Source of the DNA: Pigoraptor vietnamica
Lineage: Eukaryota; Opisthokonta; Filasterea
Assembly: GCA_943704525.1 (NCBI GenBank)
Contig: CALSCQ010002457.1
Span: 1 to 15,883 of the forward strand
Length of the DNA: 15,883 nt
Direction of reading: 5' to 3'
In this document: positions 1 through 9,372 of the stretch, piece by piece
Position numbering within the stretch: the stretch's first letter is position 1
Layout: each line of letters begins with the position of its first letter
Notes under the pieces: generated by a model
Told to the model about the DNA's origin: nothing
What the model saw: only the letters and a program-made list of their open reading frames with translations
The model's database searches: none
Made by a program: the position numbers and the translations under genes

Positions 1-103
1 CCCCCCACCAGCTCACAACAAATACGCAAAAACAGGAACCGACAATTCTCTCGATGTGCAGGGCTAGGGCGTCGCATGCACGCAGTGTGGGCGCCTTATT
101 CAC

Positions 104-434
104 CGCTCCATAAGGTCCATGAACTTGTCGTTGTCCTCCATCGTCACGCGCGGGTCGCGCACGACGAGGCATCCAAGCTGGCGAAGCACCTCGGCGCACT
201 GAAGCGACCAGCAACAAGCGACTTAGGCATCGCACGACCCAAGCGAACATACACACGGCCAACAAGCCAGCTCAGATATGCCTCATACACACACATACCG
301 TACTCGCCCATTGCACAGCGCTTTTAAACGCACACTTAGAACACACAAAGCACCTTCTTTGCCTCCGCCACAGCCTCGGGGTGAGAGGGGTCCTCAAGGA
401 ACTTGGCGAGATCGATGACGGGCACAGAGTCCAT
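104..434 (-). CDS. 2-oxoglutarate/Fe(II) oxygenase-like protein, 5' part (partial)
   Basis: Two exons of a gene that leaves the window on the left. Exon 1 is 434-354 and starts MDSVPVIDLAKFLEDP; exon 2 is 198-104. The 155-nt intron has GTGCTT and TTCAG ends and is phase 0. Exon 2 ends at a GTGAAT donor in phase 2. Joined, the exons give about 58 residues. The opening VPVIDLAKFL and the later LGCLVVRDPRV and EDNDKFMDLMER look like the N-terminal (DIOX_N-type) part of isopenicillin-N-synthase/2OG dioxygenase-like proteins, in which a 'gsLvvrDPRV..eDnd.FldmmErYF' block precedes the catalytic jelly roll. The His-Asp-His iron ligands and the Arg that binds 2-oxoglutarate would lie outside the window, so activity and substrate cannot be judged. 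The start was chosen because it gives the usual VPVIDL opening; an in-frame upstream ATG at 575 adds residues unlike the family. Positions 1-103 are read as intron. Confidence 0.6.
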
Positions 435-951
435 GGTGACGAATGGGGTGAAATCTCGCAGCAAAATTGTGTGGCTCGTGCACTGGCGGCAAAACGGAGA
501 AAAATCCGCCGTTACCACACGCGATCGCAGAGATGCGACTAGGACATTCCCCAAGCGAGACTCACAAACTAGCAACTACGCAGTCGAGCACACACTAAGA
601 GAGAATGTACGGAGTGCGTACACGAGTGGGTGCGTTTGTGCGAGCTATGCTCCATGCCCCAAAGGATAAAACGAAATGTTGTGCACAACAACAAGGGTCG
701 ATAAAAGGAGTGTTCGCAGCGCCCGATATGTCACAAAACACGCGCTTTTTACTCGACTTCTGCCGCAGCGGCTCAAACCGCTCACGGCGACAGTACGAGG
801 ACACGTGCTCGGGACAGGGGCGGTGCAATTTTGCACTCACACACTAAAAAGCAGCGCACAAAACGACTCGAGTCGAGTGAAAACGCACCCCGAATTGGCG
901 ACTGTCGGCGAATTGTATCGTGCTCGACTGTGGAACGGACTTTGAATGTTA

Positions 952-954
<3 letters not shown>

Positions 955-997
<43 letters not shown>
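955..997. repeat. (GT)n microsatellite
   Basis: An uninterrupted GT run of about 43 nt. It explains the VCVCV and HTHTH frames here, which are not genes. Confidence 0.97.
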
Positions 998-998
<1 letters not shown>

Positions 999-1031
999 CG
1001 CGATCGAGCGCCAATGTGCACGTGTGCGTAG

Positions 1032-1064
1032 GTGTGTGTGTGTGTGTGTGGTGTGTGTGTGTGT
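1032..1064. repeat. (GT)n microsatellite, interrupted once
   Basis: A second GT run, with one slipped GG in the middle, 35 nt after the first. The two probably derive from one longer tract. Confidence 0.93.
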
Positions 1065-1253
1065 TGTCGGCCCTTATGTCACGAGTGCGAAGTGGCTAAT
1101 ATTGCACGTGGACTGCCCCAAAAGGGGGTTCACTATGGATTTTGTATGGAACGCGTTCGTACAGATAATTTACGAGAGCTCGGTTAAATAGGTAGAAGAT
1201 GCGAGATCTCGCTAGTGACGCCATTCTGAGCAAAGCGCAACGTCAACAACAAA

Positions 1254-1311
1254 CGCACACCCACACACACACACGCACACGCACCCACACACACGCACAC
1301 ACGCACACGCA
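1254..1311. repeat. CA-rich imperfect microsatellite
   Basis: CA dinucleotides interrupted by CG and CC. The tract ends 10 bp before the TATA box at 1322. Confidence 0.9.
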
Positions 1312-1321
1312 CTCTGCAGGC

Positions 1322-1329
1322 TATAAAAG
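1322..1329 (+). promoter_or_regulatory. TATA box candidate without an assigned gene
   Basis: TATAAAAG lies in a GC-rich context (GCAGGC before it, CGGCCCCGC after it) and is a textbook core-promoter match. A start site would be expected about 30 bp downstream, near 1350, inside a hairpin at 1340-1369. No recognisable coding sequence follows. A single 8-mer can occur by chance. Confidence 0.35.
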
Positions 1330-1339
1330 CGGCCCCGCA

Positions 1340-1369
1340 GAGGAGTGACTGATGCAAAAAGTCATCCTC
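1340..1369 (+). other. hairpin directly downstream of the TATA candidate
   Basis: Arms GAGGA and TGACT pair with AGTCA and TCCTC. This makes a 10-bp stem with one bulged G and a 9-nt loop (GATGCAAAA). It spans the expected start site of the TATA candidate. Whether it is transcribed is unknown. Confidence 0.5.
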
Positions 1370-1466
1370 TCTGTTTTCATAGTGCCTTCTGCAGACCTGT
1401 TGGGATTTTCCTTACTTTCTCCCTCTCTGTGTGTGCGTTATCCGTTTTGTCGAACGTCGTTTTCTT

Positions 1467-1470
<4 letters not shown>

Positions 1471-1537
<67 letters not shown>
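1471..1537. repeat. T67 homopolymer
   Basis: Sixty-seven uninterrupted T on the plus strand, equal to a poly(A) tract on the minus strand. It could be an expanded homopolymer or the tail of an old retroposed insertion. I found no matching target-site duplication around it and no recognisable element body on the minus-strand 5' side (above 1537). Confidence 0.97.
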
Positions 1538-2703
1538 CGCACAAGATTTGTCTCCTTCTCCGTCGTCACTGCAAGACCGGCCGACTGTTACAAGCACTGG
1601 TGAGTTTCAAAATTCCTCTGTGCATTCGTTTGTTAATGTTCATCTTCAATGTGGGCGTTGATGAAGCCAAATGTATCACACGCTTTGCGTGATGGCCTGC
1701 TGTTGTCGAGTTCGGCAAAACGCGCCGCTCTCTCCTGCGTCTCCTCCCCGCACCATGTCCCTTGTTCTCTACGTTCGGTCTTCGCAAGCTGTGTGGATTG
1801 CTCGAGCACCCTCGACGTTGTGTGCGTTCGCTCGCTGTCTCGTAAGGATACCGGTGAACGCTGTTGCCGTCCGTGTTTTGGTCGTCCGCCAACTCTCTTT
1901 CTCGTACGATCGTGCGTGACGTGAGGGCGGTGCGGGTGTGGGGGGCGTGGGCGGGGGGCGGAAGGCGAGGCCTGTGCTCCGACAGCGTGTGGCCGTGTGA
2001 TTCGTGATATCTTCTCTCTGAGCCCATCTCGCGTTTTTGTGGCATGCGATTTCTGTTTGTTGTGAACGGCTTTGCTGACCCTTTCCTTCCCTCTTTCTGC
2101 CTTCCCTCCATGCAAAACGCACTCCAAAGCATGCACACTGTACCGCCTTTCGCACATGTAGGTCCCGTCGAGACGAGCCGCGTAGTCGGTCTGATGAGCA
2201 ATATAAAAAACAACGTGAATCTGAACGTCTCGTATGTTTTTCACTCTGCCGATAACACTGAAATGCATTTCGCAAAAGAACACAATGCTTGGAGGTTGAG
2301 GATAGCACGCCGGCCCCTCAATACTATATACACACTTCGTCCGTCGCCAATAGCGACACCGTATTGTACAACTAGCGAAACGCAAAGTAGTGAGTGAAAA
2401 TCAGACGCGCACGCGCGCACGCACGCACAACGCGACGCAAGATGTGGTCCGACGCTGAGAGAGGCGAGTGGGCAGCCAACGCATACATGCGTCAGTATAA
2501 CTCAAGACGCCCAAACAACGGCAATCGACGACGCGCACGCGCACTTTTGAACAGAGCAAAACAGCGCCGCAAAAAATAAAAGGGAAGCGGCGCATTCCCC
2601 GCGTGACCAGCACGCGCGGGTAGAGTTGCTTGAAGTAGAGAAAACGCGCGCGCAAAAGCACACACAGAAACAAGACAGCGCGCAGGCTTGCGCAGCAACC
2701 TGT

Positions 2704-2958
2704 CGCTCACAACCAGTGACGACGAACGCAGAGTTCACGATGAGAGGAGGGCGTCTCGACAGCGGCGATGGGCGCGTGTATGGTCAACGCCTTCGCACGT
2801 AGAAGCTCCCCAACTCGACGCTCTCGTTCACAATAAGTGACAAACGAACGCAGAGCTCAGGGCGAGGACGCGTCGTCCATCAATGCATCCTCGACTGTCG
2901 CGACGGGCGCGTGTCGAGACGACGCCTTCGCAGGGAAGAGCTCGCCGGACGACTCGTG
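2704..2958. repeat. degenerate tandem duplication of the EPC terminal exon
   Basis: Copy A (2704-2824) and copy B (2825-2958) align across their length. Examples are CGCTCACAACCAGTGAC against CGTTCACAATAAGTGAC, CGAACGCAGAG in both, GGGCGCGTGT in both, and ACGCCTTCGCA in both. Copy B holds most of the last coding exon of EPC and its stop codon. Copy A lies downstream of the gene and is shorter by about 13 bp. In copy A the reading frame is broken. Confidence 0.8.
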
Positions 2959-5346
2959 ACCGAGGAACGCCCCAAAAGTAATCCGCATGCTGCGACAAAT
3001 GACAAAAGATCAGACCCTTACACCATCCCATAACCGACGCCCACACACGCAACAACGCTCATACCTTCCGATGTTAGCAAACATGGTGAGCGGGTTCTCC
3101 TCGCGCTGTCCGTCTTCCGCGTCCGTGTCCACGTCGTCGTCGTTCACGATGCACGCGCCAAGGACGTCCTCCGAATCCGCGCGGTCCACAAACATGCGAC
3201 CGCCGCGGCCCATCCGCCGCCGTGCACATGACACGAAGACGCCGTTACGAGGCACGCGCAACCGCCTCGAAAAGCAGGACGACGACGACTGTATCACCGG
3301 CACACGGCAATCCGCAAGCGGCTGCGAGAAAGCGATGACAACGCCGTCAGCATAGGGAGCATAGCGAACCATGCACGCACGCATACACACGCACACACAA
3401 GGACAAGCGCGCATCCACACACGCACAAACTCACCAAATGGTACGCAAACTCCTTCCGCCGGCGGAACGCAAACGGGCCGTCCTCGACGGGCTCCTCCTC
3501 TTCGGCAGCCGCGTCCATGTCAACGTCCGCGGCCATCGCACGCTCCGCCATGCGCTTCTTGCGCTCAAAGGAGTCCAATCCAGCGGTCGAAAGCCTAAGC
3601 GCAGATTGAGAGGTGGTGTTACGCAGGAGGTAACACACGACAGACGCAAACACGCACCTAAAACCGAACTCTTCGCTAACACACCTGAGCTTGATCTTCG
3701 GCACGACGCCGTTGGCACCAATGGACGACGCCTCGTCGCTGTCGAGGCGACGCTTCTTCTTCTTCAGCCCTTCGCCCGTCAGCTGCAATATTACTGGCCG
3801 TGGCGGCGGCTCTGGCGGCTTCGGCACCTCGCCGAGCAGGTGGTACCGCGTGAAAACTTCCAGCGACAGATTGACGTTCTCCCGCTTCAATTTCTCCCTC
3901 CGCTTGAGCATTTCGAGAAGAGAGCGAGCGCGCTCAAAGTCGCGACGCAATTTGAGCATGCGCTCGTACGAAGTCTCGTCGTTCTTCCGGTTCTGTGGCC
4001 ACGGGAAACGAACGATTGTCAGAGCAACACCACGCCAATAAAAATGACCCTCTGAGATGATGCACTCGTGGCCCGTCTGGATAGACTCCCAGACTCTCTA
4101 CGCCTCACGCACCTTGCGGGTCTGCATGCGCTCGTTGCGCCGCCGAAAGGCCACGTAAGGGTCGCTCGCATACGATGTGTCGCCGGGCTTCTTTAGCGTG
4201 CGCACGAACGGCTCGATGGGCAGATTGTTCCTCCGCTGTCGTCGCGCACGCCATCGCTCCAACACAGCCTTGAACACATCGTCGTCCACACCCTCCAACA
4301 ATCGCCGTGCTTCTTCCGGACTCGCAAGGTACTGGGTCGTGCATGCGGCTTAAGCAAGTGCGATAACAATCCATAACAACAGACAACAAACGAAATGAAA
4401 GCCTGACACTCACGTCGGCCGTTGGGCTCGCTTTCTCAAGGCGATCGATCATCTGCTCGAACTGCTCCTTCCGTATCTGAACTTTCGGGTCGACCGACGC
4501 ATTGAAAGTCTGCAGCCAGCCCTCGTCATCCGTGTCCATATCATAGTCGATCGCATCGTCATAGTAGCCGGCTACAATCGAAAAGAGCGCATTAGAGAAT
4601 ATGTGCAGGTCTCCATTCGACATATGGCTATAAAAGTGGGCAGCCGGGGCTTACCATGATAGCGAATGTTGTGTTTGGGCTGCTTGAAACCCGACTTGTA
4701 CTTGAGATCAAAGTTCTCCACAACCTCCTCCGTCTCCGGCGTCGGAATTACAATCTGACTGTCGCTGTAGTTCACCGTCGACGACGATATGAGCACTTGG
4801 ATGTGGTGTTCCTAAAGGTGTGAAAGAAGAATGGAAGGCCGGTAAGATCGAAAGTCACGTGAGGCCACGTGATGTCCCGTGGACAACCCCCTTAGCCCCC
4901 CTTGACCCCCCAATCCGATACAAATTGGTACAAATCTATGATCTGGAGGGGTCAAGGGGGTGCCACCCAAAACGTGACAACACGCGGTCAAAACAACAAG
5001 AAAAACGGCGCAGGTCGAATTTTGGACCTCTTTTACGAGTGCGTTTGGGTCGTTCAAGAGCTCCAACACATGTACCTCCTTAATAAAAATGGTACACCTC
5101 TAATGCCACTACAAATTTCAATAATAGCATTAGGCGAACGAAACTACACAGAAAGAAATACGTCCCTCGAAAGATGGGTCAACCTCCACCCACCTCCTCT
5201 TCTTCCTTCTCCATGCCAGTCGCCATCGGCGCCAGGGCAGGTCGTGTTGTCGACGCATCTTCAATGTCGGGAACTTCGCTCGCCCTGTACACTTGAAGTG
5301 GCTTGGACACATCGATGTTTCGGGCCCGAAAATTGAGCTTACTCAT
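2857..5346 (-). CDS. EPC1: Enhancer of polycomb (EPC/Epl1), NuA4 scaffold subunit
   Basis: Eight exons, 5346-5194, 4811-4655, 4571-4414, 4331-4113, 3992-3685, 3594-3435, 3321-3065 and 2989-2857, join without phase conflict into 514 residues. In the family, this protein bridges the MYST acetyltransferase (Esa1/Tip60) to the ING and Eaf6 subunits of the nuclear NuA4 complex. Visible family marks: the N-terminus MSKLNFRARNIDVSKPLQVY (animal EPC1 begins MSKLSFRARALD), MEKEEE then EHHIQ (46-56), QFEQMIDRLEK, DPYVAFRRR (213-221) with ERMQTRKNRKND, DGPFAFRRR (370-378) and RRRMGRGGR (419-427). These belong to the EPcA region and the later conserved boxes. The protein ends about 90 residues after the last box and lacks the long Gln-rich tail of animal EPC1. 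Residues 310-314 read KKKKR, a likely nuclear signal. Introns are 75-382 nt. The gene is divergent from CEP70. Confidence 0.97.
4854..4873. promoter_or_regulatory. paired CACGTG E-boxes in EPC intron 1
   Basis: Two CACGTG hexamers (4856-4861 and 4866-4871) lie 4 bp apart in the longest EPC intron. A third, TCACGTGA, sits at 5566-5573 upstream of the EPC start. CACGTG is the classic bHLH/bZIP site. A regulatory role here is inference. Confidence 0.3.
4896..4960. repeat. inverted repeat in EPC intron 1
   Basis: Left arm CCCCCTTGACCCC (4897-4909) is the exact reverse complement of GGGGTCAAGGGGG (4948-4960), with a 38-bp AT-richer spacer. It could fold in the pre-mRNA or be the remnant of a small inverted-repeat element. 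Confidence 0.75.
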
Positions 5347-6799
5347 GGTGACGACACCCGCGCGCCGCGCGCGGCGGAGAGGCCCTCACTGGTCAGATGT
5401 GCACATATGTCATCTCAGACGCCGAATTAGAGGTTCCTGTGAGCGTGGTGCGACCTCGACAGCCTCATCTTCGTGTAACAGGCCCGCGGAGGGCGTGAAA
5501 ACGGACGCAAACTCAGCGCCTTCCAACCAACAAAGCGCGCGCTTTTTGAACGGGCGCGCTTCTGATCACGTGACAAGCACACCCGGATGGAAGCGTGTTC
5601 AACCGACCGAGCGGCCGAGACTGCACCGTCTTTGCGTAAACAGGCGCACATCGACGCTACTTTGAAGGTGCCGCTCTATGTAACGTGTTCTGCCATTCGC
5701 ACGGGAATGCTTCAAAATTAGCCAAGCCCGATTGGCTCTTTGATGCTGACATCGGTCACTGGTGCCTTGCAATGCATTTGGAGAGCGGCGTGACGTTCGT
5801 TTGTTTCGTGCCCTGCTGTTGGACTGCTAGTGGCATCAGCGCAACTAACTGCACCTTGAATACGGCAGAGTTTTACTGAACGACCTCCATTTCATCCGAA
5901 TCGGCAGCCGCCAACTGGCTGTCATTGTGTAACGCCAACCAGTTTGTAGCGCCGGCTAAGGCAGTGGAGTACACCCTGGTTAAGGGTCGCTGTCTTTTGA
6001 ATGTGCTGGACAGGCCGCGGCTGCGCAGCCAGAGTCTGACTTCGCCTGTGTGATGCCAACACTGCCGGCTCGGCTCTGGGTTCAGTTTGTGTCAGTGAGA
6101 GTCGGACGACCTTTTAGACCGTAGACTTCGTGCTGTCCACATTGAAGCGGGGCCAAACTGATGTGAGCGACGGGCATGATTGGTCGTCTCTCTGTGAGCA
6201 GCAGGGCTGTCTGCTGGAGCCCGATCGGCGCCGAGTCACTCGGACACCACTGCCGACTGACCGAGTCAGTCGGCCATGCCTGCATGGCGCGACAACTAAC
6301 CGAAATCTCTACGTGATGCGGCCATGCTTACCGCAAGAGAAATGCGGTGGACCAGTCCGTGCTTCAATCGTGTGACTGAATTTGCCGGCACGTGTTTCTG
6401 ATTAGTTACGTAGCCTCAGTGCACTGCCGGCTCTGGCTGTGCCGATCAGGGCGCGCCCCTGCTCCACACTCTGACTGCAGTGGCGGTAGAGTTGTTCTGG
6501 CACACGGTGAGCCGGCTGACAGGCAGTTGCACACTTTTCAGACCACTCCAAAGATCCCACCCATCCACGCTGCGCAAGCGCAACGGACACTGCCGGCAGA
6601 GTCGGGGCCGGCGCCGCCGGGCCGCCGCAGCCGCCGTGCAGCCGTCAGGTCGAGTGTTACCGATTGAAGCGCCGAGATGTCGGCACAAATTTTACGCGGG
6701 AATTTCAACTCATTGTAAGTCGACGTCAGTGGCACCGCCACAACCAAGCGAAAAGAAGCTCCCGATCGCAGAGTTCTGCTCCACGCAGCGCAGGCCACG
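5347..6799. promoter_or_regulatory. divergent 5' region between EPC and CEP70
   Basis: 1.45 kb between two genes transcribed away from each other, so both promoters must lie here. There are no TATA boxes near either start. The EPC side has a GC hairpin (5358-5374) 11 nt before the ATG and an E-box TCACGTGA (5566-5573). The middle (5700-6400) is of lower GC and has no convincing ORF. It carries hairpins at 6231-6348 and repeats of CACTGCCG at 6060, 6248, 6422 and 6588. The CEP70 side is rich in CCG around 6600-6645. A strong GTAAGT donor at 6715 suggests a 5' leader intron or an extra first exon for CEP70. Confidence 0.55.
6231..6348. other. cluster of four inverted repeats
   Basis: Four short hairpins in 118 bp: CCGAGT/ACTCGG with a 1-nt loop (6231-6243); CCGACTGA/TCAGTCGG with a 5-nt loop (6253-6273); GCCATGC/GCATGGC with a 2-nt loop (6273-6288); and ACCGCA/TGCGGT with a 7-nt loop (6330-6348). 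They read as structure on either strand. No known RNA family was recognised. Confidence 0.55.
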
Positions 6800-9321
6800 A
6801 TGGAGGCACGTGGAGAAGGCGCGGTGGTGGGACAAGCCACACCGGGCGGCATCTCAGCCATACGCGCGGCGTATGACGATGTATCCGGTTACGACGCGAC
6901 GGAGCCTGCAGAGCACTCGCACGCGCACGAAATGCACGACGAGTCTTCGCCATCTGTTCGCTTTTATGACGCTGGGCAGACGTGGGAGGAGGGCGCTGCC
7001 AGTCGCTGGGCTGTGGGCGACGAGAGGGACTTTGGAGAAGTAGAAGACGGGCGCACGCCGCACTCGCAATCGACCGCGCCGTATTACGCGCGAACTTCGG
7101 CGGTGGAAAGCAGCGCGCTCTCAGAAGGTGACTGTCGCTCCTTTATTGCGCGCGTGTTGCTGTTGTAAGTTGGATTAGAAGAGCATCATTGCCTCATCGC
7201 TTCCCGATTACTGGCTGTAACGGCGATCCAGTCGCAAAGGGCCGTATGTATGCTCACCCACTTCACCTCCACTTTGCGATGTAGATGCTCGCGCGTTTAC
7301 AGCCGCCATCGCTGTCATGCGCCTCGATCACGAGGATCACCGCGTGTGGAACGTCGACGACACGGACCCGAGCCTTGTTGGGCCATCTGAGAACGTGTTG
7401 CCTGCGAGCACTTCATCCCCGCGTCCGCGAGGTGGCGACGGCGCCGCGCTGCAGCAAACGGTGCGCAGACAGCGCCTGGCGCAGGGCGAGTCTCATGAAG
7501 GTACGTGGGGGCTGAAAGTGTGTGTTCGAGTGTGTCCATGAGCGTCGATGCGTCCACATGTGTGCGACTCTTGATGCATGATCCGTGAGTTGTGCAGCCA
7601 CCACTAACGCTCTCCTCGCTTCTCTCGGACCCATTCGCACTCAGGCCGTCCCAGTTCGCGCGGAGAGACCCGGCAGGGCCCGAGTGGCCAGTTTGACGGC
7701 GCGCCGCAGCTGCAGAATGTCGACATCCGTCGCCTCCTCGCGGAGGCCCAGGATCGCACGCGTCGCCTCGCCATCAAAGTCGAAGAGGGGGCGACGGGTG
7801 CCGGCGCCGCCGACAAGCCCCTCGCGTCCGCGGGAGAGCGCCACGTGCGTCCCATCGGCGACGCCGTGGCAATGCACGAAGCCCGCGCGCGGCGGCAAGT
7901 CGCTGCGGGCAGTCGGACTGACGTCGGGGCTGACCGCGAGCGCGCGGCCGAGGCACGTGAGTGGGGCAGTGCGGCGGGCGGAGACGGATTTGCCGGCGGA
8001 GCGGGTGCGGCGGTGGCAGGCAACCCTCTTGACGACGTCAACTTGGAGCTGGCGCGTGTTGGGGTGCGTCCGATTGACTGCGTGCGCGTCCACTCTGACG
8101 GCACGGCGGTGCTTGCGTCCGGGGATGTGCGCGACCTCTGCGCGTTCGTATCTTCGCTCGCGCACAGCTACGAGCGGAGGGGGGCGCTGATCGAAGAGCT
8201 GACGGTGGTGGCAAACCAAGCGACGGCCATGCACGAAGCGGCGGAGAGGAGGGTCAGCGCGCTGTCGGCGGACCTCGAAGGCGTGCGCCGCGAGCTTGAC
8301 GTGGCCGTACGGCAAGCGAGGGAGGCATCTGACCGCCTTGCTGCCGAGTCGTCGCGATGGGACCTCGCGCGCCGTCAGGGGGAGGCGGCGCGCGCGGGGA
8401 TGGAGGAGAAGCTTCGGATGGCGAGGGCGAAGATGGAGGGCATGGAGAAGGAGGTTGGGCGCATGCGCGAGAAGCTCGACCTCGTCGCGGAGCGGGACGA
8501 AGAGCGGGAGAGGCGCGCGAAGGACCTCTTTCGCCAGCTGTTGGGGCGTCCCACGCGCGGAAACCTCGGCCACGACAAGCGCACGCTGGACGTCATCTCG
8601 GCGTTTGAGAACGACAGGGCGAGGAAGCAGGCGGAAATCGATCGCCTCACGGCGGAGGTGGCGCGGCTGAGTCGCTTGGAGGCTGCGTACGCAGAGCCGA
8701 GCGATCCGCGCAAGCGAACGGCGCGTCACGCGCCCGCGGTCCCCAGTCGCGTTGCCCAGCCGACTGGCGGAGAAAGGGCGGCCGAAGTGGATGAGCTCGT
8801 TGCGAGGCACTTTGAAGAGACGACGGAGCTGCGCGCTCGGCTGAAGGTAGGTTATTGGGCGGGAAGGCGCTGGTACAAACCGTGTGTGTGTGTGCCAGCT
8901 CTGAATTCGGCGCTACCTGTTCAGCCTGTGCGTGTCCATGTTTTATCCTCCACTGTCGCTGCGTTGTCTTACCTGCTGTACGCGCAAACTTACAAACTTA
9001 CAACAGGCACTGGAGGAGGCGTTGCATTCCGCGCGGGAGTCGGCCAACCGAAGCGCGCGCGAATTTGACGCACTGCAGGCCGAAGTGGCGCAGAGGCCAT
9101 CGGCGCGCGAGTGGCGAGAGGCAAAGCGGCGCCAGAAGGATTTGGAGGAGAGGATCGCCGAACTCACTGGGTGCGTTGCGTGCCGGAGATGTTCGCGCAT
9201 GTGCACGCGTGCGGTTGTTTTTTTTGCTGAATATCCCTTGCCTCTTCTCAGCGAGCACGTGAACGGGGGGAGATTCGATGCCGGCGGTGGGTCTTCATTT
9301 CAATCCTCCCAGTGCCGTAAC

Positions 9322-9372
<51 letters not shown>

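Larger units (their letters stand above)
435..2703. other. intergenic region, no supported gene
   Basis: About 2.3 kb between the oxygenase start and the downstream end of EPC. Open frames exist in most readings, but they overlap one another on both strands and match no family I recognise; several are only translations of TG/CA or T repeats. Contents: (GT)n at 955-997 and 1032-1064, CA-rich DNA at 1254-1311, a TATA box at 1322-1329 with a hairpin behind it, T67 at 1471-1537, a pyrimidine-rich plus strand to about 1900, a 12-bp palindrome CGACTCGAGTCG at 864-875, and a small basic ORF ending at 2579. The right end of the oxygenase promoter must lie here, as must the 3' end of EPC. Confidence 0.6.

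Noticed and set aside
1345-1692. ORFs with poly-Phe or poly-Lys
   Set aside because: They are translations of the T67 tract.
1566-2385. Overlapping minus-strand ORFs of 179-250 codons
   Set aside because: Three frames are open over the same DNA, composition is Arg/His/Thr-rich, there is no recognisable domain, and the plus strand is simply stop-poor and pyrimidine-rich.
4622-4634. TATAAAAG on the plus strand inside the EPC gene
   Set aside because: It lies in EPC intron 2, opposite to the gene, and no plus-strand gene follows.
7641-8810. 389-codon minus-strand ORF across CEP70 exon 3
   Set aside because: It is antisense to an exon with clear CEP70 homology. GC-rich third positions leave the opposite strand open, and the translation is Arg/Leu/His-rich with no family match.
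6800-8846. Assignment of the coiled-coil gene to SSX2IP/ADIP
   Set aside because: The N-terminal coiled coil fits weakly, but the later exons (DVPNVAGVIP, SEANN, DRFFP, IVPAIEAL) and the RPS block match CEP70 in order.
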